Of a stretch of DNA of 64,000 nucleotides, positions 23,852 through 34,716 are shown piece by piece. Below the pieces are notes generated by a model. That model was not told where the DNA came from and searched no databases. It saw nothing but the letters and a program-made list of their open reading frames with translations. Location of the stretch: the NCBI GenBank assembly GCA_014529385.2, contig CM043947.1:103499811-103563810 (forward strand), written 5' to 3'. The DNA is from Adiantum capillus-veneris. Lineage: Eukaryota; Streptophyta; Polypodiopsida; Polypodiales; Pteridaceae. The position numbers were made by a program, and so were the translations under genes. Within the stretch, counting starts at the first letter, position 1, and the number at the start of each line of letters is the position of its first letter.

Positions 23852-24345
23852 CTAAATCCCATCCAGGTTAGCCAACTGATATGTGCCATTCGGAAAACAC
23901 TCCACTACCTTGAAAGGGCCTTCCCACTTAATTTGAAACTTCTTTTGGAAGGTGTTGTCCAGCTTACTGTTGTACCGCAAAACCAAATCATGCTTCTTGA
24001 TACCCTTACTTTTGACCTTTTCATTTATCTTTGCCAAAGCCCTATTTTGCATCTACCCATAATGTTCCAATGCACTCATCCTATCTAGCTGAACCTCTTG
24101 TAGCTGTAAAAGCCTCTCTTTGAATGCATCACTAGGTGGCCCAAGCCACTTCTCTAACATCTTGACAGCAGGCAACTCTACTTCCACAGGCAATAGTGCT
24201 TCCTTTCCATACACCAAATGAAATGGAGTAAACCCGGTACCTGTCTTCACCGAAGTACGGTAAGCCCATAATGCACTAGGCAATTCCAATCCCAATTCTT
24301 TCCTTGGTGCTCTGTCACTTTCGAAAGAATTTTCACCAACTCACC
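23852..24345 (-). pseudogene. Element 2 integrase, C-terminal part
   Basis: Three adjoining minus-strand frames encode the end of integrase: the segment GELVKILSKVTEHQGKNWDW at the insertion edge, then LPSALWAYRTSVKTGTGFTP and HLVYGKEALLPVEVELPAV (24053-24295), then QKKFQIKWEGPFKVVECFPN (23852-24052). These are the end of the catalytic core and the C-terminal DNA-binding fold. A stop at 24052 and a frameshift near 24290 break it. Its N-terminal part lies at 29318-29941, beyond element 3. Confidence 0.85.
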
Positions 24346-24588
24346 TATGCGCTCCTTGCCGCATTGTCGAAGCAAGGGACTTGCCAATACACCGTGTGCG
24401 AGCCACAAATGGCTCCAAGCACACAACAAGCCTAAACTAGCAAGCTCAAGAGAGCAAAGGGTGTGTCACTCACCGCTCTACGCTCGCCTTCGTGGTGGAT
24501 TCCTCGCCGCGATGAAGAAGAAGCTGCAGTCGTGCCGCGCTCAACCGCTTCGCCGCCGTCGTGCCTTCGTAATGCTCGATCGCACACA

Positions 24589-24644
<56 letters not shown>

Positions 24645-24937
24645 AGGAGGTGAAGAAGAAGAAGATGGAGATGGAGATGGAGCAAGAGCACTCTTCTATT
24701 GCACAAATGAGAGAATAAGTGAATTTTAGGTTTAGTTGGCTTTTATATGAGCTCACCCCATTCACACTTGGGCGCCCATGCTTAGCCAACTAATCCCTTG
24801 AATGTCCCAGTTAGAGTGCGCCTCTCATCGGCGATCACCCTTACCCTTTTCCTATTGGTCTGACAAGCCCGGTACCTGACTCTAAATAATACAACGTTTA
24901 TAGATCATAGGGTGTCCGTGTGCCGTGAGGGTTAACA
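24346..24937 (-). repeat. Element 3 left (3') LTR
   Basis: 592 bp. It holds CT then AC microsatellites at about 24593-24644, shorter than in the right copy. On the minus strand the TATA-like CATATAAAAGCC lies near 24735-24747. Confidence 0.95.
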
Positions 24938-26574
24938 TGCACCCCTTCCTGATGTAGATTCCGTCCTCGAAAGCTATCCAGTTGAAGCTCGTTCGTCGAG
25001 GTGGAAGAGCATTTGAGATGAATGTCCTTAGCCTTCTTCAGTCACTGCAAAATCAAACAACATTGGCATAGTAATTGCATTCTCATAAGTGATTAAAAAG
25101 CATATGCAGTTTTAGGAAGACACATTGATTGGTAAAAGAATTTCAAACAATTTGTTAGCAATGAACATTAAATTGCAATGTAATCAAATGCATAAACAGA
25201 TGTAAAGGTAAAAAATTAAACAAGTCTGGGGTCACTAATTTGACGGTCGAAAGGCACTAGAGATCGAATATTAATACCATGGGTAAGCTTCTTCATTTTC
25301 AGTGGTCAATTAAGTTGTTTAATCGCGAGATCCAAGTATTCATGTTTGAGGGCTGACTAGAGGCTATATCTAGAAAACCTTGTAGTTAAGCTACCATAAA
25401 AGGAATTTCTCATGAAATCATCGCCTGACTGATTACTTTTTCTTTGACCCCCCAAGGTCTTTTCACAGTGATTCAATTTGATGTGTGTGCTTATTTTGTA
25501 TGCCTTGGGTTTTTTGCTTTTCAAGGAAAAGCGCCCACACTGGGAACCTCTAGGGCTCTAGTACCATAGGCGATACATGTGAGTGAAGTACCAATTTAAG
25601 CAGGGATCTCTCTTCCAGCTTAAAATTTTACATTGTGGCACTGTGATTTTTTGTTTGTTCATTTTCAGCATTTTAATTTTGTAACTTTGGGGGGTCATAT
25701 AACACTGTTACCCTCCCCAGGCTCATCACATTAGTAAATCCCTTTATAATACTTAAGCTAAAGGTCAATAGGGTTAAGCCCACTTGAAAGCCCTAGTACA
25801 TTTCACACAATGCTGCCTAAATTGGATTAAGAACCTAAGTAACCATTGCTTATTAGGAAGGCATTCCCCATGGTATTAAGAGAAGATTTCTAATACCTAG
25901 CTTGGTCAAACTAGCTTAGTCGGACTGCTTGATTTTTACACCTAGACAAGTGATTATGACAAAACATTACATTGAATTAAATGTTTGATAGTAAGCAAAT
26001 GCATTGAATATTAGGCTACCAATCACAATCAAAGCAGACAAACATGGATGCAAAAAGATAAGGGGCAATGCTAATGGACAAGAAACACCTGTTTGTGTCG
26101 ATGGTCGCGCTTGATTTGAAGTGTGAACGAGAGAAAGGTTCCATGAAGGTCCAAATCCTATAAATAGCAACACGCTCCTGTACACACTAGGAAACAAAAG
26201 GAATACCTCCAGGAGGCACATTAGTGGGAAAAGAGAACTTCGCTAATCTCTCAACTCTAAAACAGAAACACTCCTATCGTACTAATCTTACCTACCCTCC
26301 ATCACTCAAGTGATGAGGATCAAAGGTGTTTTATGGCATAGGTTTCTGTCAATGTACCAGATGTGACATGTGTAGGTCTGAGTCAATGTTTTGACTTTTA
26401 TTGTGCATACTTGTTTGCTAATTGCTCTTGCTCTTTATTTTTTGTTTTTTGTGAGTATAAAGCTTTATATGTACATTCCCTAAGATTGGGAGATATAGAG
26501 GTCAGGGAGAAAGGTTGAGAGGGAAGCAAGTGAATGATGACAGTCAGCAAACACTCCCCCCTTCCTTGGGTAGA
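24938..26574. other. Element 3 3' non-coding interior
   Basis: About 1.6 kb without any pol motif on either strand. The only sizeable minus frame (25967-26221, 84 codons) is hydrophobic and unrecognised. Confidence 0.7.
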
Positions 26575-27799
26575 TCATACCATTTGAAATGAGCTTGTCA
26601 CCCTTTGAAACCAATTGTTCCAGTTGGTAATCGGTGAGGATTTTTGCCAGTAGTTTTCTATTACCCTAGGTGCCTCGTCAAGTTGCAAGGGTGGTAAGGT
26701 ACTCTCCCAGGATCGAACTTGAAGTGGTTCATTAGGTGATTCTTGAACACTGGGAGGTGTGGATTCTTTTGTAGCTTCATGGAGGTCCACTACTATAGAT
26801 GGAGGCTGTGTAGAAGCTTTTACCTCTATGGATGTATTACATGAGGAGCTAGAAGCTTTATGGGACTCCCCCCCTTCCTGAGCTAGGTGGAACAAATCGT
26901 TCTTTCTTTGGTACCCAAACTAGCTCTGGACTAGGTGTGTAGCATTCTGTGATCTTTCCCTTTCCACGATCATTGATTCGTTTTGGAGCTACGGGATTGG
27001 GCTCACTTGGGTCAGGTGATAGGTAAGAGCACAATCTACGTTTTGGCACCCAGATTTGATCATTTCCTTGATAGTAGCCTTGGGCTTCCAATAGTCGTTT
27101 AGGGATCCATCGCAACATTTTCTTACTTTTCTTGGAGCGAGTGGTACGTTTTTTACAAGGCTTCTGTTTTTTAGCACTAGCTATGGTCACTAAAGAAGCT
27201 TTAGGGACCCACTTGTATGTTTTCTTCGTTACATTAGGATGAGTCTTGTCGGAAGCGATATGCATTGCTTGTAGCATATTTAAGGGTACAGGCATTTCAT
27301 CCCCCTCAGGTGTTACCCAGGTCGTCCCCCTATTTTCCCAAATGTCTATGGTTGCTGCTAGGTGGACCCAATCCACATTGTCCGACTCGGTCATCCCAGG
27401 TAGGATATCCATATGGACACTCTTTGGGGGTGTGGGGTCCACGTGCGATGTGAAAGGAGAGTCCATTTCCCCACCCCCTTCGTGTGCTTCATTTACATCA
27501 GGTTCCGAGCGAGTAGCTCTACCCAATGTTTCCATGAAACGGCTAAACATACTAGTACTAGGCTGTGGAGCTTCGGGAGGTGCATGGCCTTCTCTCTCAG
27601 TGTTTTGGGTAGGGTATGCTTCCATGATTTCTGAGTCGGAGGAGGAATCACTAGCGGCTATTTTAGGGTCTTGGGTGGTGCTACCTTGTGTCCCCGCTGA
27701 GGGTCTAGAGCCTATCGTGGATGGGTAATGGGTGTCCGTATGAACAGAGGCACTACCAATGTGATCGTGCTCTAACACTCGTCCAGAGCGTAGGTTCAT
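26575..27799 (-). CDS. Element 3 gag-like protein with four WVPK-type motifs
   Basis: A 313-codon frame (27799-26858) begins MNLRSGRVLE, like the start of some Athila/Tat gag proteins. Residues 1-130 are Ser/Pro/Glu-rich. Residues 197-200 read WVPK, 231-234 WIPK, 250-253 WVPK and 295-298 WVPK, each followed by basic residues. A Lys/Arg block lies at about 210-228, including KKRTTRSKKSKK. No CCHC knuckle is seen, so the WVPK/basic repeats may do the RNA binding (inference). A frame change at a C run near 26870 probably joins it to an overlapping frame that ends at 26575 and includes WESTLPPLQLDEAPRVIENY. WVPK motifs are known near the nucleocapsid of plant retroelement gag proteins. Confidence 0.6.
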
Positions 27800-28675
27800 A
27801 TGACTTGATCCCCTAGAAGTGTCAGTGAGTGCCCGTGAAGGATGCTCACCTAGTATTTTTGGGTGTTTTGCAACCCAAGTCTTCCCTTAATTTGACTTTT
27901 TGGTCCTTTTTTTCTGACCCGGCTATAGAATAGAGCGTATGATAGCTCAAAACGAGCGTCTCGGTCAGAGGGTCGTGCCGTGCTTTACAGCCCTCCGTTT
28001 GGTCACTCTATGCCCTCGGAATCCCTAAAACTGTCAATTTCCAGTAGGGAACTAGGCCCAAACTAGAAAGTCTAAGGGTGCAAGTGGGAAGAGAAGGGAG
28101 GAGAGTGGAGGACTTGTCCCACATGCTCTCATTCCCTCTTGAGGAGGTAGGGTATATATATAAGAGTGAGTCTAGTATATTTCATAAGACTGAGGCCTGG
28201 GCCTGGGCCTGGGCCTGGGCTTGGGCTTAGGCTTGGGCTTGGGAAAATGATCCCGATCCCGATCTAACTTTTATACAAACCAACCCGTCCGTTTTAAAAC
28301 TCACGTTTTTTATTTTTGAAAATTTATCCTCCCCCTCACTCACGTTTTTATTCTTTTTTTTTTCGAAAAAAAAAATTTCCAAAAAAAATTAAATTAATTT
28401 TTTTCTTAAATGCAGAAAATGCAGAAATTGAAAATGCAAAAAATTTAACACAGAAAATGCAAAAATTGTAGAAATTGAAACTTGACAGAACCAGAAAATG
28501 CAGAAAATGCAAAAACGCAACAAATGCTAACTGTGCAGTGCAAACCAGAAAACGTAGAAAACGCAGAAAACAGAAATCTCCACACAACTACACACACTCA
28601 TTCCCTGCCTTTCCTATGATAGAAATTGCACCACAAGAAAGCGTAAAGTGCTTAACCGAGCTTAGTGTAGGGCAT
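27800..28675. other. Element 3 leader region
   Basis: Between primer site and gag-like gene. It holds a hexamer array of GGGCCT and GGGCTT units at about 28195-28243 and many GCAGAAAAT-like repeats at about 28410-28570. A packaging or untranslated-leader role is possible. Confidence 0.65.
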
Positions 28676-28694
28676 TTCCCCGGCAGCGGCGCCA
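28676..28694 (-). promoter_or_regulatory. Element 3 primer-binding site, tRNA-Asp type
   Basis: The minus strand reads TGGCGCCGCTGCCGGGGAA, four bases inside the 5' LTR. Plant tRNA-Asp ends CCCCGGCAACGGCGCCA, so there is one mismatch. The same primer is usual in Athila/Tat-group Ty3 elements. Confidence 0.85.
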
Positions 28695-28698
28695 AAAA

Positions 28699-28941
28699 TG
28701 TGCGCTCCTTGCCGCACTATCGAAGCAAAGGACTTGCCAATACACCGTGTGCGAGCCACAAATGGCTCCAAGCACACAACAAGCCTAAACTAGCAAGCTC
28801 AAGAGAGCAAAGGGTGTGTCACTCGCCGCTCTACGCTCGCCTTCGTGGTGGATTCCTCGCCGCGATGAAGAAGAAGCTGCAGTCGTGCCGCGCTCAACCG
28901 CTTCGCCGCCGTCGTGCCTCCGTAATGCTCGATCGCACACA

Positions 28942-29019
<78 letters not shown>

Positions 29020-29312
29020 AAGAGGTGAAGAAGAAGAAGATGGAGATGGAGATGGAGCAAGAGCACTCTTCTATTGCACAAATGAGAGAATAAGTGAATT
29101 TTAGGTTTAGTTGGCTTTTATATGAGCTCACCCCATTCACACTTAGGCGCCCATGCTTAGCCAACTAATCCCTTGAATGTCCCAGTTAGAGTGCGCCTCT
29201 CATCGGCGATCACCCTTACCCTTTTCCTATTGGTCCGACAAGCCCGGTACCTGACTCTAAATAATACAACGTTTATAGATCATAGGGTGTCCGTGTGCCG
29301 TGAGGGTTAACA
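28699..29312 (-). repeat. Element 3 right (5') LTR
   Basis: 614 bp, with a longer CT run than the left LTR. TATA-like CATATAAAAGCC on the minus strand lies near 29115-29127, so transcription would run leftward into the interior. Confidence 0.95.
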
Positions 29313-29317
29313 TCACC

Positions 29318-29941
29318 ATTGAATCTTTCATTTAAGCCATTACACTGCAATTAATAAGGAGTGGTATGCTGGTGCCTAATCTTCATCTTTGCGCATAAAA
29401 TGTCTAGCAGTTTAGCTCTAAATCCTAGCCCCTTGTCCGAAAGTAGCTCTAATGACACCCCAAACTTGCAACATATTTCATCATACACAAATTTTGCCAC
29501 ATCCTTTGCAGTGATTTGTTTTACTGCTATAGCCTCTGCCCATCTAGAGAGATAGTCCACTGCAGTCAAAATATATCTTTTGCCCCTGCTTGTGATAGGT
29601 AACGGGCCTATTGCATCAATCCCCCACTTTTCAAACACATCAAATGCCATAATGGTTTTTCGTAGCTCTGGCTTCAACACTCTCTTCCCAAATGCTTGGC
29701 ACCTATTGCAAGACCTACACCAATGGTGAACATCCTTGTGCAAACTAGGCCATACATACCCCTCTTGCAAGATCTTATGCAAGGTGATCTTTAGAGCAAA
29801 ATGTCCGCCACATGCACCTTCATGATTCTCTTCCAACACTCTATAAATCTCCTCCCGCCAATGTACACGTCTCAACACGAGATCAGCCCCTTTCATGTAC
29901 AAGACATCACCAATCAATTTGTACCTATATGCTCTACGCAC
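29318..29941 (-). pseudogene. Element 2 integrase, N-terminal and catalytic part
   Basis: The minus frame carries the HHCC zinc-binding region (HEGACGGHFALK and WCRSCNRCQAFGK), the first catalytic Asp in WGIDAIGPLP, and the second in LLSDKGLGF. The catalytic Glu follows in LNERFNG just before the element 3 target site. One in-frame stop stands at about 29349. Integrase inserts the reverse-transcribed copy into the genome. The rest of the protein continues at 24345. Confidence 0.88.
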
Positions 29942-30564
29942 AAAGCCATACTTTTTAGACTTCTGAATGTCCTTCGGAATGATTCTGTTAGCAAAATCTC
30001 CTCTTCTTGAGCCAAACTTTCCCGGACATGATAAAGAGGTAAATTGGTCCTCAACACAAATAGCTCTCCAATCATGCTTTGAGCTGCTTCATGTGCCTCT
30101 CCATTTAGAGCACGTTCAATGTGTCTGATGCTCCATGCTTCGAACTTTTTTAACAGGCCTTTAATTTTAAAGCACATTTCCTTCAATGAGGTGTTCTTGC
30201 TCTTCCACACACCCAACACTTGCTTCACAACTAACAAGGCATCACCTTTTATGCTCAACCTTCTAACCCCATGCTTCAAACAAATGTGTAATCCGGCTTC
30301 CAAAGTAGCATATTCAGCCTCATTGTTACTATGAGCATCCAAACCCTCTCTTGCATACTAACTGTCCCTCTGGATCGTAGAGTGCTATACCCCCTGAAGC
30401 CGCATCATGGCTCTTTCTGTATGAGCCATCAAAGAACAAAACATGTGCATTGCTGATCTGTGGCACTTCTTCAACTACCTTTCTCACCACCTCTTCCTTA
30501 ACAAGAAGGGGATTCTCCTTGTACGTCAACAAATCCGCTAGGGTAGCCCTTGTATTGTCTTCCA
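29942..30564 (-). pseudogene. Element 2 second RNase H (archaeal-type, aRNH)
   Basis: Between the first RNase H and integrase the minus strand reads HVLFFDGSYRKSHDAASGGI, then NNEAEYATLEAGL, then IKGDALLVVKQVLG, then RALNGEAHEAAQ. These are the DGS, EAEY and GD-LLV motifs of an RNase H fold with the catalytic D, E and D. The last motif has His where Asp is usual in NxxAD. An extra RNase H at this place is a known mark of Tat-lineage Ty3/gypsy elements. A stop separates the first motif from the others near 30343. Confidence 0.8.
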
Positions 30565-31125
30565 CTAGAAAAGAGAACTCAAAACCACATTTGACATGTT
30601 AGTGCCATTAATTAACTGTGGCAAAAAGGCGTAACTCTTCAAGAAAACAAAAGTTCGTGGTAGCAAGTAATGACGAAATCGTCGACAAGCAAATATTACA
30701 CTGGCCATCACTAGCTCTACTTCCGAGAACTTTCTCTCTGCTACCAAGTTCACTCGGCTTCCACAATACACTGGCCTCATATAATGGCTGCCCTTCCCCT
30801 TTTTCAATAGCATGGCCCCAATGGCATCATCCCCTACTGATGGATTTACATAAAATACTTGCTTCCAATTAGGAGCCTGCATGGCTGACAACCCCCCTAA
30901 CACCTCTTTCACTTCTTGAAACACTTCCTCACACTTGTCATCCCATTGCAATGGGTCATGATTTGCCACTTGTTGTAATGGATAAAGGAGCTGTGAAGAC
31001 AATGGAATAAACCGTGCCATGTACTTCACTTTGTGTATAAAGGTTGCCAATTGCTTCGTACTCGTAGGTGATGGAAGAAGAATAATAGACTTAACCTTAT
31101 CTGGATCAGCCTCATTGCCATTTTC
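30565..31125 (-). pseudogene. Element 2 connection and first RNase H domain
   Basis: A 161-codon frame (31050-30565) contains FIHKVKYMARFIPLSS, then VFYVNPSVGDDAIGAMLLKK, RPVYCGSRV, and ACRRFRHYLLPRTFVFL. These match the RT-RNaseH domain that follows the polymerase in Ty3 elements. The usual catalytic DAS-type start is replaced by VNPSVGDDA, a pattern common where the second RNase H is present, suggesting the first domain has become mainly structural. Confidence 0.75.
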
Positions 31126-31747
31126 TCACACCATATGGCCCAATAACTTCACTCTTGGCTGTGCTAGATGACATTTCTTTGGATTTAGTTGTCCTCCACA
31201 TTCATTATATTGAGCCAATACCATCTGCAACTTCTCATGGTGCTCAGCCCTACTGCTGTAGACACAGAAGTCGTCCATAAAAGCTTTAGCACAACTACCA
31301 ATGAATGGTTCCAATACCCAATTTGCTCTCTCTTGATAGAGAGAAGGTCCATTTGACAACCCAAATGGTAATACTGTGTAGCAATAGCAACCCCATGGCG
31401 TAATAAAAGTTGTCTTTGTGCGGTCTTTAAGAGCAATCTTCAATTGAAAATAGCCTGAAAAACCATCACACACACTGTACCTCTCATAGCCAGCCACTGA
31501 ATCCAAGATTTGATCAATGAATAGAAGAGGATATGGGTTCTTCTTAGTGGCTGCGTTTAAGGGTTTAAAACCTACACAAATCCTCCACTTCCCATCCTTC
31601 TTTGGACTGACTACTACTGGACTCACCCATTTTGTGGTTTCCGCTGGAATTATGAACCCTGCCTTCAATAACTTGTCCACCTCTTCCCTCAAGGCTTCCA
31701 TCTGCTCTTGCCACCCATCCTTCTTAGCCTTTGCCGCACTGGCTTAG
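31126..31747 (-). pseudogene. Element 2 reverse transcriptase
   Basis: The 191-codon minus frame begins in the thumb-proximal EVDKLLKAGFIIPAETTKWV. It shows PVVVSPKKDGKWRICVGFK, the first catalytic Asp in YSVCDGFSGYFQ, LPFGLSNGPSLYQ, and the FMDD box in AKAFMDDFCVYSS. KLLGHMV follows. Usual family residues are changed in places (for example GLSNGPSLYQ for GLKNAP), and a stop lies just upstream near 31745. It belongs to the Ty3/gypsy RVT_1 family. Confidence 0.88.
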
Positions 31748-31790
31748 CACCTTCTTTCAGCTCTATATGGATCTCTTCTCCTTTGAACCC

Positions 31791-32282
31791 TCACATCTCT
31801 TCATATGAAGTAATGAAAAAATCAAGAAAACTAGCCAGCATGTGCAAATATATCTCCTTCTCCATAGCTGAGAGGTCCCCACTGATCATGTGTGTCATCA
31901 ATTCTTGCTTCTTTGACGATTCAACCTTGGTTTGCATCAACCCTTCAATCACTTCATAAGGCCCTTCACTTTCATCTTCAACTTCATTCGCAAATGCAAC
32001 TAAACCAGACTCTTGGATTCCTTTGTCCATCAAAAGAAATGCAACATCAGCATCCTCATCACTGTTGGTAGTGCTATCACTATCCTCATCAGTCACTATG
32101 GAATAGTCTTCATCACTAGACTCATCCTCATCTTCATAAAGCTCCTCCAATTGTTTCCTTGTGTCCATATTATAAATCTTCTTGGCACCTGTCTTTCCAT
32201 AGAGGCTAATCGTACCACGTCTCCAATCTTGAGCAGCTCCCACTGCACGTAACCATGGTCTGCCCAGTATAATAGGATATGC
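31791..32282 (-). pseudogene. Element 2 protease end and acidic linker
   Basis: After the stop at 32282 the frame resumes with AYPIILGRPWLRAVGA, the classic end of the retroviral-type protease. A very acidic linker follows, including EELYEDEDESSDEDYSIVTD, then a helix-rich stretch leading to the polymerase. Confidence 0.75.
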
Positions 32283-33977
32283 TCACAGCCCCGCTGGCAT
32301 CACATGAAAATCAACCACTGCCTTTGCATCATATGCTTCCACTTCTAAGCTCTTTACAACACCCAAACATTTTACTTTTTGATGGTTTGCCAATATGATC
32401 AGGAAGCCTGACACCCCAGTCACTGTGAGACCCATCTTCTTAATGCATGAGTGTGTTATGACGCATATTTGGGCTCCACCATCCACATAACCTTGTCCCA
32501 GATTTTTTATTTTGTGCCACACATCTACTATTGGACAAATGTCTGGTAGCTCATCCATCGCTAACACCTTCACTGAACCCCTCTCTGGCTCTATCTCCAT
32601 TGGGTTAACCATCCTCTTCCACTCTCGCTTTAGCTTAGGCACCATCTCTATAAGCTGCCTAAAAGTAACATCTGCCTTCCTGCTTGTCAGATCCTCCTTC
32701 AAGTCATAGCTTAATTTCCCATCCCCTAGTGGAAAATCTGAAACATGAAACTTGCGACGAGCCCTTCTTTTCCTCTTGGCCTTGACATCCTCGTCTTCAT
32801 GACTCTTTCCCTTCTTCTTACTAGGACCTGGGGCACTTCTTCCTTCCTTGTCCTCTGCGGTCCTCTTCCCAATAGGCATCACTAATGTATCCTCTAGCTT
32901 TGATGCCTTCTCCAACGTGACTACACTTAACACTTTTGTCTTTCCCTTTTCCTCTTGGATTAATCCACTGGTTCCTTCTTTTCTCTTAATTTCAATGCCA
33001 TAATCATTTGACCTAGTTAGCACCTGTCTTGGCAATGGATACATGTCTCCCCCCATCCTTGGTGGCTTATCACATTGCGGGCTAATGTGGCCCAACTCTC
33101 CGCAATTATAACATGTGGGCGTCTGCCTCCAGAACCTGCCATTACTTTGTCCACCACCATTCCTGGGTCTTTCCTCACCTCCTGGCTGATTTGCAAACCT
33201 CCCTCGACCTCGATTATTTCCCACTTGACCTAGCATGTTTAAGCTGAGATTCTTCATTAAATCTACCACTTGCCTCATGTCTTGCCTTAGCCCATCATCT
33301 TGCACTGCTGTAGTGACCACTGCTGGCATAACCTGAGGAGTAACAGGAACCACTAGTTCATGATGAACCCCTGGCATGCGTCCTTGTAAAGAGTCCATAG
33401 GCTGAAATTCAGACCTCATGGGCAAAGACTCTACTCCTAGCAGGCTCATTTTCCTCAGCTTCCACTCTTTGTTTCTTGCTACTTCTAGTGCATCTTCATA
33501 TGTTCTAGGCTTCTTTAGCTCCACTCTCCAACGTATATTCTCCCAAAGACCAGCCAAGAACCTATCCTTCTTCATCATGTCAGGCGGGGATACCTGTGGT
33601 GCTAAGGCCTTGCACATCCGCTCCCATGCCAATGAGAACTTACGTATGTACGCATCTACTGGCTCACCTTCCTTTTGCACCAAACCTTGTACTTCTTGCC
33701 ACACTTTGTCAGGATCTTCTGTTTTCACAAACTCCACTTCCAATCCATGCCCTAGATTGTCCCAACTCAACCTTACGGGTGGATCGGCCGCACGCAGCTC
33801 CTCTTCAAATGCTTTGGACCAAACACATGCATCACTCTTCAAACAAATCTGGAGAAGACGTAACATATGTGACATGTCATGGATCTGGTTGCTAATGCAA
33901 GCAACCTCCATCTTTTCCAAAAAGTCTTCCACATCTTCATCACTTCTTCCATGAAACTCCGGATAAGAGAAAGCCAT
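32283..33977 (-). pseudogene. Element 2 gag with zinc knuckle and start of protease
   Basis: This is the longest open frame of the window (564 codons), starting MAFSYPEFHGRSDEDVEDFL. Residues about 1-200 are the retrotrans_gag capsid domain. A CCHC knuckle CYNCGELGHISPQC lies near residue 290, after an RG-rich stretch. A Lys-rich segment follows around 390-410. The protease begins near residue 490 with GYVDGGAQICVI, where the usual D-S/T-G triad is DGG. Start choice: first Met ahead of a typical gag start, no upstream frame. It ends in an in-frame stop where protease should continue, so it is a broken gag-pol. Confidence 0.88.
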
Positions 33978-34716
33978 GGCTACCCAAGTTTAATGCTTTA
34001 AGAATCCCTTCGAACACACGTGCAAGAACCCAAAACTTTTGACTGACTCAATCCCCAGAAACCTCAATGGAGCTCAACTTTAGATAAGGACAAACACATG
34101 CACATCAAATGAGTTTTCATAGTTAATCATCGGAATTACAACAGGCAAAGGACATTCCAGGATCTCTCTTAATCTTCTTGGCCCGAACATAAAGACTATG
34201 CGCTGCTGGAAAAAAATCTTCCTGGACACATGCACATTTATCTGGATTCTTTGATTTAAATAAAAAGGAGTGAATTGAGGGCCATTTTGATCATCCATTA
34301 AAGTCAACCATGCAGCTCCCAAGAAAGCACACCTGTCTTATCCTCTGATTTTGCCAAAATTTCAACAGCATAACAGCATAAATGGCTTAAAAGACCAAAA
34401 AACTAGCCATCATAACTTGGAAAATGTTTTACAGAGTTTCCCCAGAAGTGGAGCAGTGAGAACCCAAAATATAGACTGTATATGTATGCATAAACTGCCA
34501 ACAATAGAACCCGAGCATCAGGTAGGAATCACTAGTACATAGCCTATGGCGAGGTCACGAAAAGGGTGCTCCAGCTACCTGTACCTGTGTGAATCACATG
34601 TACATGTCCCTGTAACCTGTAACCTGTAATCTGCAAACTGTAATCCCGAATGGCGAAGCTGGAAGCTCGAAGCAGAAGGTACTCGAAGAAGATCCTCAGT
34701 GGGGGCACCAAAAGAA
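33978..34716 (-). promoter_or_regulatory. Element 2 leader and primer-binding site
   Basis: Non-coding leader of about 0.7 kb. Just inside the 5' LTR the minus strand reads TTCTTTTGGTGCCCCCACTG; the TGGTGCCCCC part should pair with a tRNA 3' end, but I cannot assign the tRNA. Confidence 0.55.

Larger units (their letters stand above)
24346..29312 (-). mobile_element. Element 3: young non-autonomous LTR retrotransposon nested in element 2
   Basis: Near-identical LTRs lie at 24346-24937 and 28699-29312, starting TGTGCGCTCCTTGCC (left copy TATGCG) and ending GAGGGTTAACA. Perfect 5-bp duplication: TCACC at 24341-24345 and 29313-29317. On the minus strand a primer site TGGCGCCGCTGCCGGGGAA matches the 3' end of plant tRNA-Asp with one difference, and AGGAAGGGGTGCA adjoins the 3' LTR as polypurine tract. 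About nine base differences separate the LTRs by eye, all transitions. The 3.76-kb interior has one gag-like gene and no pol, so mobility would depend on enzymes of another element. Confidence 0.92.

Noticed and set aside
28816-29104. Open frames across the element 3 LTR (for example the GCTCAACCGCTTCGCCGCC region) as genes
   Set aside because: They lie in the LTR, recur in all three copies and include the microsatellite; no protein-like conservation is seen.
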